22,908 nucleotides of DNA from positions 1 through 22,908 of the forward strand of contig JAZLGC010000001.1 in assembly GCA_045616125.1 (NCBI GenBank), written 5' to 3'. A program made the translations under genes and the position numbers. The notes beneath the pieces were generated by a model, which was given only the letters and a program-made list of their open reading frames with translations, was not told the origin of the DNA and did no database searches. Shown here in pieces: positions 14,609 through 22,544 of this stretch (its first letter is position 1; each line of letters opens with the position of its first letter). Source of the stretch: Treponema_I sp045616125 (GTDB taxonomy: Bacteria; Spirochaetota; Spirochaetia; Treponematales; Treponemataceae).

Positions 14609-17600
14609 TAAGGAAGTGATACAGGGTGCGGTACAGAAGGTCCGGTTCTATAGGTTTGGCAAGATGTGCATTCATGCCGGCCTTATGAGTCTGTTCCACA
14701 TCATCAGAGAAAGCGTTGGCTGTCATGGCAATGATGGGAATAGTTGCGGCATCCGTACGATGCAGTGACCGGATAACTTCTGTAGCAGCAATACCATCCA
14801 TCACCGGCATACGGATATCCATAAGAATAGCGTCAAAATACCCGGGTTCGTTATTGCAGAATGCATCAACGCCAAGTTTACCGTTCTTGGTAACAACAAC
14901 TTCCAGATTCTTTGCCTGAAGCAGTTTTTTTGCCACTTCGATATTCAGTGGATGATCTTCTACAAGAAGAACGCGTTTTCCGGTGAAGTCAATGTTCACC
15001 ACATCAATATCACCAATGATACCGGAGTTTTCTACCTGATCCACGGTAACCAGATCATCCGACTGATAATCTTCCACGCCTTCACCGACAGCAGAATCAA
15101 CAACATCAAGTTTTATCCAGACAATAAATGTTGAGCCCTGCCCTTTCTTGCTTTTTACTTCGATATTGCCGCCCATCAGATATGCCAGGTTCCGGCTGAT
15201 GGCAAGTCCAAGACCGGTTCCGCCATATACGCTGGTAGATCCTGTATTTTCCTGACTGAACGGCTCGAACATGGTTTTCATGAACTCCGGGCTCATACCA
15301 ATACCGGTATCGGCAACCGTAAATTTCAGCAAGGCTTCGGTACCGATAATCCGTTCCTGCTCTGCAGTCAGCGAAACAGTTCCTCCGGCCGGAGTAAATT
15401 TAACCGCATTATTAATCAGATTGATAAGAACCTGCTGCAGTTTCATCTGGTCCCCGCCATACAAAGCAGAAACAGAAGAATCGCAGAACTGCTGGTACAC
15501 AACTCCTTTGTCTTTAGCCAGATTACTGCAGATTGTTTCAATACTCTGCAGTAAATCAGCAAATGCAAAGTTCTTTTTGTTCAGCGCCATCTTACCGCTT
15601 TCTATACGGCTCATATCCAGAATATCGTTAATCAGGCTCAAAAGGTACTGGGCAGAAACTTCTACTTTATCAACACATTCCTTTACATGAACCGGGTCAT
15701 TAATATTCTGTCCTGCAAGCCCCGCCATACCGATAATGGCATTCATAGGAGTGCGGATTTCGTGAGACATACGGCTTAAGAATTCGGTCTTTGCAATATT
15801 TGACTGTTCAGCAAGGCTCAAGGCATGACGTAACGCTTCTTTCTGCCGCTGTTCTTCCTGATATACGGCTGTTACATCACTGCGGTATACAATAATGCGG
15901 TTCCGCTCTTCATCCAGATACATGTAGTTATACTGCTTTCTGGCCTTGCGTCCATTTTCAACCAATTCAGCCGTAAATGAATACTGTTCCTGATTTTCCA
16001 GATTCAGTATGACATTGGTTATGTCAGCCTTTTCTTTAAGTTCTGAGTAATCTGCATCAAAATCCTGAGAAAAATTCTGCAGGGCATTTGCATCATACTT
16101 CCAAAGGCCGGTATACCCGGTCTGTAAGCCTGTCTTAACGGATAAGGGCTTAAAATCACCGTCTACCAGAGAAATAAGTCCCATAAAGTCAAAGTTGTTC
16201 TTGGTAATGCGTTCAATAACCGCATTCATGGTCTTAAAATTGTCAATGTTATAAGTATTGCTGAACCCGGCAATATCACCGGTAAGCGGGTCTTCTACCA
16301 TGCGGATAACGGTACGAACCCAGCTGTTATGCCCTTCTGCAAGGACACGGTGATATTCATACGAAAGCCGGCGTTCACCACTTCTGAAACTTTCAATCAG
16401 GTTGTTGGGCAGAAACAGAGCCAGAAACTGTTCCCGTTCTTCCTTATTGGCAATGGTCTCACTTGAACTTAACACATGTCGTGTCATGGAAAGATGAGAA
16501 TAGTTATGGCCACTGACAGGGTTATAGCAGTCAGAAATCATGTCGCGTGTAATATTTGCCCGTACCGAAGTTACCAGATGGTTTGTATCTGCTTCACGAT
16601 GAAACGACAATTCCTGATTGAACATCTTTTCCTGTTCTTTCTGTGCCGTAATATCGACAGAACATCCCATGGCCCGAACCGGCCTGTTCAGTTCATCAAA
16701 GACTGTTACATACTTTACGCGGTGCCATTCTGTACGAAGCCCGTTTACCTTAAAGGCAATATCTGCCTCTGCAGAAACAGCTCCCCGTTTAATTTTGCGG
16801 TGAAGCTGCTGGTAATCTGCAATGGATTCTACTTCTACATAGCCTTTATCAACAAAACACTGGGGAAAATTATCCTGTGGAACAGCCGGAATTTGTTTCA
16901 GCATATGATAGGGTTCGGGAATAACCACTCCGTTTGCAATATCATATTCCCAAACGGTTACATCACTCTCGTTTACAACAAGATTAAAACGCCTGCGGTG
17001 CTGGTCAGCTTCCATCTGCGCACGGGTTTTTTCATCGGCATCGGTAATGATTCCGTAAATCTGCTGTGAAGTCTGGTTTTCTGAATAACCGCCCCACACA
17101 CAGCGTAAGTGGGTATAGCGGTACTGCTCAGGGCCGGAGCGCAAACGGAACGTGGTTTCAGTAACCTGTTTTTTCTGAATTACCGTCTCAAGTGTCCCTA
17201 CAAGCTGCGGAACATCGTCCGGGTGTATAAAGACAAAGGGATTTTCAGAGCTGACAGAGAGCATTTCCTGACGGCTCATATTAATCAAATCAAAAAGGCC
17301 ATCGCTGCAAAAGGATAATGATATCTTTTCACCGCAGTCAAAGAGAATCACACCACCAGGAATATTACTGAGCAGTGTTTCATATTTGCGGTTTGCTTCC
17401 TGCGCACGTTTCCGTTCAGCATGTTCATTGGTTATATCGATGAAGGTTACCTTTACGTACTCAAGACCTTCTTTTGTTTCATGCCAGGAAATTGTAGATG
17501 AAACGTATTTGATTTCGCCATCAAGACAAACAAGGCGACAGTTATTGTGCTGTTTACGGTGAGTTGTACGGAGCCGGTCAAAAGTACGGAAGGTCTGAGG

Positions 17601-17834
17601 TGCATCGTCCGGATGCACCCATTGAATGCCGTTAATGCCAGATTCCTTCATTACGGCGCGCGGATTGGGATACCCGATAAAACTGGCAGCTGCTTTATTT
17701 ACAAACAGATACCGATAATCATTTGGATCGATGAACACAATACCACAGGGCAGTTCATCGAATACTTCGTAATCTTTCCGCGTGAATCCAAAAGCACTCA
17801 TAGCATTTCTACTATAGCACACTTTTGAATTCAA
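14598..17834 (-). CDS. Soluble multi-PAS hybrid sensor histidine kinase with receiver domain
   Basis: Up to 1078 residues, with no membrane segment or signal peptide. PAS-type sensor domains are at about 22-138, 148-270 and 282-398. Two further PAS-like regions are at about 415-530 and 540-655, the last ending in the VYRSDVTAVYQEEQ linker. HisKA has the phospho-accepting His691 (MSHEIRTPMN). HATPase_c has its N-box at 805-809, ADTGIGM at 841-847 and GGTGLGL at 871-877. The C-terminal receiver (about 954-1075) has acidic pair E959-D960, phospho-acceptor Asp1006 (LMDIRMP), Thr1038 and Lys1060. All catalytic residues are present. The longest frame starts at TTG; the ATG at 17801 (MSAFGFTRKD) is more likely because a TATAGT lies nine bases upstream, giving 1067 residues. 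Signal and output partner are unknown. Confidence 0.92.
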   Translation of the reverse strand: MNSKVCYSRNAMSAFGFTRKDYEVFDELPCGIVFIDPNDYRYLFVNKAAASFIGYPNPRAVMKESGINGIQWVHPDDAPQTFRTFDRLRTTHRKQHNNCRLVCLDGEIKYVSSTISWHETKEGLEYVKVTFIDITNEHAERKRAQEANRKYETLLSNIPGGVILFDCGEKISLSFCSDGLFDLINMSRQEMLSVSSENPFVFIHPDDVPQLVGTLETVIQKKQVTETTFRLRSGPEQYRYTHLRCVWGGYSENQTSQQIYGIITDADEKTRAQMEADQHRRRFNLVVNESDVTVWEYDIANGVVIPEPYHMLKQIPAVPQDNFPQCFVDKGYVEVESIADYQQLHRKIKRGAVSAEADIAFKVNGLRTEWHRVKYVTVFDELNRPVRAMGCSVDITAQKEQEKMFNQELSFHREADTNHLVTSVRANITRDMISDCYNPVSGHNYSHLSMTRHVLSSSETIANKEEREQFLALFLPNNLIESFRSGERRLSYEYHRVLAEGHNSWVRTVIRMVEDPLTGDIAGFSNTYNIDNFKTMNAVIERITKNNFDFMGLISLVDGDFKPLSVKTGLQTGYTGLWKYDANALQNFSQDFDADYSELKEKADITNVILNLENQEQYSFTAELVENGRKARKQYNYMYLDEERNRIIVYRSDVTAVYQEEQRQKEALRHALSLAEQSNIAKTEFLSRMSHEIRTPMNAIIGMAGLAGQNINDPVHVKECVDKVEVSAQYLLSLINDILDMSRIESGKMALNKKNFAFADLLQSIETICSNLAKDKGVVYQQFCDSSVSALYGGDQMKLQQVLINLINNAVKFTPAGGTVSLTAEQERIIGTEALLKFTVADTGIGMSPEFMKTMFEPFSQENTGSTSVYGGTGLGLAISRNLAYLMGGNIEVKSKKGQGSTFIVWIKLDVVDSAVGEGVEDYQSDDLVTVDQVENSGIIGDIDVVNIDFTGKRVLLVEDHPLNIEVAKKLLQAKNLEVVVTKNGKLGVDAFCNNEPGYFDAILMDIRMPVMDGIAATEVIRSLHRTDAATIPIIAMTANAFSDDVEQTHKAGMNAHLAKPIEPDLLYRTLYHFLIES
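17811..17819 (-). promoter_or_regulatory. Extended -10 of the hybrid kinase gene
   Basis: TGC-TATAGT on the minus strand (17819-17811) lies nine bases before the ATG at 17801. No Shine-Dalgarno is present between them. The -35 is poor (a TTGAAT lies only 12 bp away), as often seen with extended -10 promoters. Confidence 0.45.
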
Positions 17835-17838
17835 TAAT

Positions 17839-17868
17839 AATCAGTAATCTTCAGAAAACTTCAGAAAA
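17839..17868 (-). repeat. 10-bp direct repeats upstream of the kinase promoter
   Basis: On the minus strand TTTTCTGAAG occurs twice in perfect tandem (17868-17859, 17858-17849), followed by a degenerate third copy ATTACTGATT (6 of 10 matching). One-turn spacing about 25-55 bp upstream of the -10 resembles a response-regulator or activator site. Confidence 0.4.
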
Positions 17869-17875
17869 TAGTCTG

Positions 17876-19258
17876 TCAGGCAATAGAAGCTGCAGCCAGC
17901 ATATCTTCAAACTGACATTTAGGAACCGGTTTTGAAAAACAGAATCCCTGAATAAGGTGGCAGCCACTTTCCCGCAGAAATTCTACCTGAGCACGGTCTT
18001 CAACACCTTCTGCAACGGTTTCAAGTTTTAATTCCTTGGTCATCTGGAAAATGTTTTTCAAAATAACCATGCTGGTTTCCATATTTTCACTGGTTCTATC
18101 AAGGAATGCCTGATCAATTTTAACAACATCAAAGCTGTTTCCCTTCATCAGGTTAAGGCTTGAATACCCTTTACCAAAATCATCAATAGACATTCTGAAA
18201 CCGTCATCATGCAGACGTTTTGCAACATCTACCAGCAGGTCTTCGTTCTCAAAGTATGCTGATTCTGTAATTTCAATTTCAATGAACGCCGGTTCAATGG
18301 CATATTTCTTTACCATTGATGACACATTTTCACAGAAGGATGAATCATACAGATTTATGCGGCTGAAATTAACGCTGATTGGAACAAGTGGAATTCCTTT
18401 TTCTTTGAAGGCACTCATGGTCTGGCATACCTGTTCAAAAACAAAGAAATCCAGACGGGTAACAAGACCGTTACGTTCAAAAACGGGCACAAATTCAGAC
18501 GGCATCATCAATGAACCGTCAGAACGCTTCCAGCGGACAAGTGCTTCGGCGCCGGCAATGCGTTCAGACTGAGTTTCATATTTTGGCTGAAAGAACACGA
18601 CAAAATCGTTATTGGCAATGGCACTGTCAAATTTATTTGAAAGTTCAATTTCAGTACGCTGTTTCTGGAAAAGCTGACGGTTGTACAGGCCAAGAAGTTC
18701 GGTACGATTTCCCTTTACCTGACGTTTTGCAGCAATGGCTTTCATACGCATATTACCAATCTGCTCATTACAATCAATAATCTGGTAAGCGCCAAAATGA
18801 ACCATGACCATTTTCTTACTCATGTTATTAAGAAACTGGGTAAACCGGGACTGCATTTCGCTCTTCAGTTTTTCTGATTCACCATTCAGCAGGAATACAA
18901 AATGATCGTACCTGATACGGGCTGCTACTTCATCATCGCCAATCACATCAAAAACAAGGGCTGCAATTGATTTCAGAAGGATATCACTCTGTTCAAAACC
19001 ATACAGGTTACGATAGTACGTAAAATTATCGATATCCATATCAAGAATAAAATATGGCTTACCCGGATTCTGCTGCAGAATACGGGCAACTTCACGGTCA
19101 AAGCCGCGCTCACTGTACAGTCCCGTAAGTTCATCAAAATCAAGAATTTTTGCGGCTTCCTTCTGGCGTTTATGCATGGCGATTGCCATATGAAGAAGGA
19201 AAAGTAAAACTACTGTCAGACATGCCAGCAGTATATATACTGAAATAGTTGCGACCAC
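17876..19258 (-). CDS. Membrane-anchored c-di-GMP phosphodiesterase (degenerate GGDEF + EAL)
   Basis: A 460-residue protein: N-terminal membrane helix about 5-27, GGDEF-like domain about 38-195, EAL domain about 205-455. The cyclase signature reads RYDHF (116-120) in place of GGDEF, so cyclase activity should be lost. The EAL domain looks active: EAL (238-240), Asn297 in VNFSR, EIEITES (327-333), DDFG (359-362), VKID (379-382), AEGVE (416-420) and QGFCFSKP (437-444) are all present. It is expected to degrade c-di-GMP to pGpG, with the GGDEF-like half as a regulatory or GTP-sensing module. The start is GTG, with GGAG about 12 bases upstream. It has a strong promoter at 19288-19316. No terminator separates it from the hybrid kinase gene downstream. 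Confidence 0.92.
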   Translation of the reverse strand: MVATISVYILLACLTVVLLFLLHMAIAMHKRQKEAAKILDFDELTGLYSERGFDREVARILQQNPGKPYFILDMDIDNFTYYRNLYGFEQSDILLKSIAALVFDVIGDDEVAARIRYDHFVFLLNGESEKLKSEMQSRFTQFLNNMSKKMVMVHFGAYQIIDCNEQIGNMRMKAIAAKRQVKGNRTELLGLYNRQLFQKQRTEIELSNKFDSAIANNDFVVFFQPKYETQSERIAGAEALVRWKRSDGSLMMPSEFVPVFERNGLVTRLDFFVFEQVCQTMSAFKEKGIPLVPISVNFSRINLYDSSFCENVSSMVKKYAIEPAFIEIEITESAYFENEDLLVDVAKRLHDDGFRMSIDDFGKGYSSLNLMKGNSFDVVKIDQAFLDRTSENMETSMVILKNIFQMTKELKLETVAEGVEDRAQVEFLRESGCHLIQGFCFSKPVPKCQFEDMLAAASIA

Positions 19259-19287
19259 TGTTGGAAAATTCTCCTATTATGCGTAAA

Positions 19288-19316
19288 ATAGTACGAATCA
19301 CCCTGATAGTGGTCAA
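19288..19316 (-). promoter_or_regulatory. Sigma-70-type promoter of the GGDEF-EAL gene
   Basis: On the minus strand there is a -35 TTGACC (19316-19311), a 17-bp spacer and a -10 TACTAT (19293-19288), about 30 bp before the GTG start. This is one of the two best promoter matches in the window. Confidence 0.7.
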
Positions 19317-19340
19317 GTAAAAAATTTCTGATTTTAAGAC

Positions 19341-19368
19341 AAAAAAGTATAAAAATTTCGGTTTTTAT
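19341..19368 (-). terminator. Weak AT-rich hairpin after the MATE gene
   Basis: On the minus strand ATAAAAA (19368-19362) pairs with TTTTTAT (19355-19349) around CCGAAA, followed by ACTTTTTT. It lies just after the stop codon. The stem has only A-T pairs, so termination is uncertain. Confidence 0.35.
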
Positions 19369-19371
19369 GCT

Positions 19372-20724
19372 TTACGCCCTGTTATGGTCAAGTTCCCATT
19401 TCTGCAGTTTTTTATAGCAGGCAAAAAAAGCAGGTATCAAAAAGAAATCTGCAAGAATCCAGGCCGCCGGATTGGCAACAACGGCTGCACGGAATCCAAA
19501 AAACGGCACAAAAATAAGACCGAAAACACCACGGGCAATCATTTCAAATACGCCGGCAACAACTGCAAGACGGCTGAAACCCATACCTTGAATCAGGAAA
19601 CGCACAATGTTTACCAAAGCAAGAGGAATATAGAAAATACCGTTCCAGAACAGGAATAACTGAACGTCCGAAAGAATGGCACTTTCGCCGGCATTTACAA
19701 ACATCATGCCCAGCTGTTTTCCCCAGATCCACATGACAAGAAAAGCAATTATGCTATACACGCTGCCAATAATAGTAGCATCACGCAATCCTGTTTTCAG
19801 TCGGTTCAATTTACCGGCACCGGTATTCTGTCCACCCCAGGTTGCCATTGTTGTTCCCAGTGCGTCAAACATACAGCAGAACAGCATACTGATTTTACTG
19901 GCAGCAGCAATGGCAGCTACAGCATCAGAACCAAGAGTGTTAACACTGGTCTGCAGGATAACAGAGCCAATGGCAGTAATGGAATACTGAATGCCCATGG
20001 GAAAACCGTTGCCTAAAAGGATATGAAACTGATGAGGCCGCAGTTTCATGTCATCTTTTGAAAGACGCAGAATTTCAAAATGATTATTCATGTAAGCCAG
20101 ACAGGCAAGACCTGCAACAGCCTGCGAAATGACGGTGGCATAGGCAGCACCCACTACCCCCATGCTGCATCCCAGAATAAACACCAGATCAAGTACAATG
20201 TTCAGGCAGCTGGAAAAAATAAGAAAGTAAAGGGGTGTTTTGCTGTCGCCAACAGAGCGGATAAAACCGGATACCAGATTATAGAGAAAGACAGTAGGAA
20301 TTCCCAGGAAGATGATACGCACATAAGCCGATGCCTGGTCGATGATGTTTTCTGGTGTCATCATAAGGCGAAGAAGGGGTTTAGTTGTTAATGCAGTCAG
20401 GATAGTCATGCCGGTGGCGATGATGATGGCCCAGAACCAGCTGCCGGCCATAAGTTGCCGCATGGTACGATAATCTTTGGCACCAAACTTTTGTGACACC
20501 GGAATGGCAAAACCAGAACAGATACCGATGCAGAATCCGATAATGAGGAAGCACACAGAACCGGTGGATCCTACGGCAGCAAGTGCCTCTTTTCCTAGAA
20601 ACTGGCCTACAATTACGGTATCTACCAGATTATAGAACTGCTGGAACAGGTTGCCACCCAAAACAGGCATACTGAAACTGACAATCAGCTGAAAGGGATT
20701 ACCTTCTGTTAAATCTTTGGTCAT
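19372..20724 (-). CDS. MATE family efflux transporter
   Basis: A 450-residue inner-membrane exporter of the MATE superfamily, with about twelve hydrophobic segments in two homologous halves. The N-terminal MTKDLTEGNPFQLIVSFSMPVLGGNLFQQFYNLVDTVIVGQFLGKEALAAVGSTG is the hallmark of the bacterial DinF-like branch; the second half has ITAIGSVILQTSVNTLGSDAVAA and ALGTTMATWGGQNTGAG. These proteins export drugs, dyes or metabolites using a Na+ or H+ gradient; the substrate is not predictable. The ATG at 20724 has no Shine-Dalgarno; a TAAGAT hexamer lies six bases upstream. A 28-bp dyad upstream may be its operator. It is transcribed in the same direction as the recombinase gene before it. Confidence 0.92.
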   Translation of the reverse strand: MTKDLTEGNPFQLIVSFSMPVLGGNLFQQFYNLVDTVIVGQFLGKEALAAVGSTGSVCFLIIGFCIGICSGFAIPVSQKFGAKDYRTMRQLMAGSWFWAIIIATGMTILTALTTKPLLRLMMTPENIIDQASAYVRIIFLGIPTVFLYNLVSGFIRSVGDSKTPLYFLIFSSCLNIVLDLVFILGCSMGVVGAAYATVISQAVAGLACLAYMNNHFEILRLSKDDMKLRPHQFHILLGNGFPMGIQYSITAIGSVILQTSVNTLGSDAVAAIAAASKISMLFCCMFDALGTTMATWGGQNTGAGKLNRLKTGLRDATIIGSVYSIIAFLVMWIWGKQLGMMFVNAGESAILSDVQLFLFWNGIFYIPLALVNIVRFLIQGMGFSRLAVVAGVFEMIARGVFGLIFVPFFGFRAAVVANPAAWILADFFLIPAFFACYKKLQKWELDHNRA

Positions 20725-20761
20725 ACCAGCATCTTACTGACATTATCTTCGGCGTAGGGGC

Positions 20762-20789
20762 AATTTTTTACTGTTTACAGTGCAAAATT
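20762..20789. promoter_or_regulatory. Interrupted dyad upstream of MATE gene, operator candidate
   Basis: A symmetric site: AATTTT-2-ACTGT-2-ACAGT-2-AAAATT (20762-20789). All eleven arm positions on each side pair. It lies about 50 bp before the MATE start and 12 bp after the recombinase stop. There is no U run after it on the minus strand, so an operator is more likely than a terminator. Confidence 0.45.
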
Positions 20790-20800
20790 ACGTACATGCG

Positions 20801-21403
20801 TTACTGTGGTCCCATGCCCATATGACGAAGAAACTTGTACAATGTGGCAGTACTGACATGAAGCTTTTCTGCCAGACGCCGTCCTTTATAGCCCTGAGCC
20901 ATTAAGGTTACGATTTCTTTTTCTCGGCCAGAAAGCTTGTAGTGATTTGCAGGCCCTTTAGGTCGGCCCAAACGTACTCCACTGGCCTTTTTTAATGCAA
21001 GCGCTTCGCGAGTGCGGTCCCTAATCAGCTGCCGTTCAATTTCTGCACTTAACCCAAAAGCAAAAGCCAGTACCTTAGATTGAATATCATCTCCCAGCCG
21101 AAAATTATCTTTAATAGTCCACACCCGTACTTTTCGTTCCATTAACTGATTTAAGATAGACATAATCATCAAGAGATTACGGCCAAGACGTGATAATTCA
21201 GAACACACAATTAAATCTCCTGGTTGTGCTTTATCAAGCAGTGCGCCCAAAAGCCGCTTATCCGGCGTTTTAGCACCGCTGACTGTTTCTTCTACCCAAA
21301 GATTAACTTGTAATCCCTCCTTGTCACAAAACCGCTGGATTTCAAAGCGCTGATTCTCAACTGTCTGCTTATCCGTACTGACTCTGATATATCCATAAGT
21401 CAT
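20801..21403 (-). CDS. Serine site-specific recombinase, DNA invertase (Mpi/Hin family)
   Basis: A 200-residue small serine recombinase. Catalytic domain about 1-105: YGYIRVSTDKQ with nucleophile Ser9 and Arg7, and SELSRLGRN (68-76) with the conserved arginines. Dimer helix about 106-140; minor-groove arm VRLGRPKGP (143-151); C-terminal helix-turn-helix about 158-196 (LSGREKEIVTLMAQGYKGRRLAEKLHVSTATLYKFLRHMG). The start TDKQTVENQRFEIQRF is typical of Mpi-type invertases of host-associated bacteria. The ATG at 21403 was chosen because a perfect AGGAGG lies seven bases upstream; a longer frame to 21493 would overlap the divergent gene and adds no conserved sequence. Such enzymes invert or resolve DNA segments. 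Its target is not identified here, but it is divergent from a surface-protein gene 59 bp away. Confidence 0.9.
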   Translation of the reverse strand: MTYGYIRVSTDKQTVENQRFEIQRFCDKEGLQVNLWVEETVSGAKTPDKRLLGALLDKAQPGDLIVCSELSRLGRNLLMIMSILNQLMERKVRVWTIKDNFRLGDDIQSKVLAFAFGLSAEIERQLIRDRTREALALKKASGVRLGRPKGPANHYKLSGREKEIVTLMAQGYKGRRLAEKLHVSTATLYKFLRHMGMGPQ

Positions 21404-21462
21404 ATTCAACCTCCTCTCATACCTTACACGGATTTTTAGTTTAAAAGGAGGAATTTTAGAAA

Positions 21463-22434
21463 ATGAAAAAAATTCTTGCTGTATTAATCGCAATCTCTAT
21501 GGTTGCTACCATGGCTTTTGCTGCAGATGCTGCATTCTCAGTTGTAGTAAGAGCTTCAGGAAATGTTGTAGGTGTAAGTGACGTAACGGGAGAACCTGAT
21601 ACCACTATCCTGAATGAAACTCAGGATTCTCACGCAAAAGCTTCTGGTTCTGCTGCTGGTTGGGACGTTGATGTTTCTATGGCTAGCTCTGATGACACTG
21701 CTGGAGCTTCAGTTGCCTTGAGAAGCAAAAGTGGTGAATCTGCTGCATTTGCCAACAATGGGATTTCACTGTGGATTAAGCCTATTGCTGACTTAAAACT
21801 GACATTCTTTGATGCAGAAGTTAACCTGTACAATGACTGGTGGTATGCATTTAAAGTACTGAACACTACAGGTGACTACGGTGTAACTTACACTGGAGTT
21901 AAAGGTCTTACCCTTGATGTTGCTGTAGCAAAAGACATCAAACTTAGTGGTCTGCCAACCGTAGGTTTTAAAGCAGCATATGCTATTGACGGAGTAGGAA
22001 CCGTTGCTGCAGTTGCTAATCTGGATAAACAGTATGGTGTTGGTATTACCGGAATTTCTGCAGGCCCTGTAAGTATTTCTGATGTACTGTTTGCTTATGA
22101 TGATGGAACAATGACTATTTATGAAGGAGCATCTGCTGACTTAGGTGTTATTTCTGTCACTGAATATGTAAACTTCAAAGACCTGACAGGTAATCTGGAA
22201 ATTCCAGCATATGTTGAAGTAGCCGGTGATGTTGCTGACGTTGCTCTTGCTTGTTCAGCTGAATGGGACAGTGTTCTGAAACCTGCAAATGTTTCAATCA
22301 CTCCATCTGCTACCATTTCTGGTAATGTAGGTGTTGCTGCTTGGACTCTGGGTGCAGAAGTTCCTGTTACCCTCGAAGATGGATCTACTAAGGTAGACAT
22401 TAACCTGCCTTACACTGTAACTGTATCATTCTAA
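21463..22434 (+). CDS. Secreted, probable outer-membrane beta-barrel protein
   Basis: A 323-residue protein that I do not recognise as a named family. Residues 1-20 are a signal peptide ending AFA, with ADAAF following. The mature part is rich in Ala, Val, Gly, Ser and Thr, with alternating polar/non-polar stretches and aromatic residues, consistent with beta strands. It contains no cysteine except one near residue 264, and ends TVTVSF; a terminal Phe after beta sequence is the usual outer-membrane insertion signal. It could be a porin-like or surface protein of a Treponema. The ATG at 21463 has AGGAGG 11 bases upstream. It shares a 59-bp intergenic region with the recombinase, where no convincing promoter reads towards it. 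A strong terminator follows. Confidence 0.75.
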   Translation: MKKILAVLIAISMVATMAFAADAAFSVVVRASGNVVGVSDVTGEPDTTILNETQDSHAKASGSAAGWDVDVSMASSDDTAGASVALRSKSGESAAFANNGISLWIKPIADLKLTFFDAEVNLYNDWWYAFKVLNTTGDYGVTYTGVKGLTLDVAVAKDIKLSGLPTVGFKAAYAIDGVGTVAAVANLDKQYGVGITGISAGPVSISDVLFAYDDGTMTIYEGASADLGVISVTEYVNFKDLTGNLEIPAYVEVAGDVADVALACSAEWDSVLKPANVSITPSATISGNVGVAAWTLGAEVPVTLEDGSTKVDINLPYTVTVSF

Positions 22435-22463
22435 TCTGAATCATTAGAATACTACTTACGATG

Positions 22464-22499
22464 AAAAAACCTTTGGCAGAATCCTGTCAAAGGTTTTTT
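22464..22499. terminator. Bidirectional rho-independent terminator
   Basis: AAAAAACCTTTGGCAG (22464-22479) pairs with CTGTCAAAGGTTTTTT (22484-22499), 16 bp with one G-U, and loop AATC. T runs are present on both strands. It ends the outer-membrane protein gene (plus) and could also end the Rpn-like gene (minus). The rest of 22435-22544 shows no gene. Confidence 0.9.
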
Positions 22500-22544
22500 T
22501 ATCGCTTCTTTTTTTTCTGCAGAGAGTTCTACACCTTCAGTACA

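Noticed and set aside
17802..17834. TTG start for the hybrid kinase
   Set aside because: No ribosome site precedes it and the likely -10 box lies inside this stretch; the ATG at 17801 fits better.
20801..21465. A defined invertible promoter between recombinase and surface gene
   Set aside because: Apart from the 6-bp ribosome-site complementarity I found no inverted repeats long enough to be crossover sites in the gap; the idea is kept only as a hypothesis.
21404..21493. Longer recombinase start adding 30 residues
   Set aside because: The extension overlaps the divergent gene, has no family similarity, and the inner ATG has a perfect AGGAGG.
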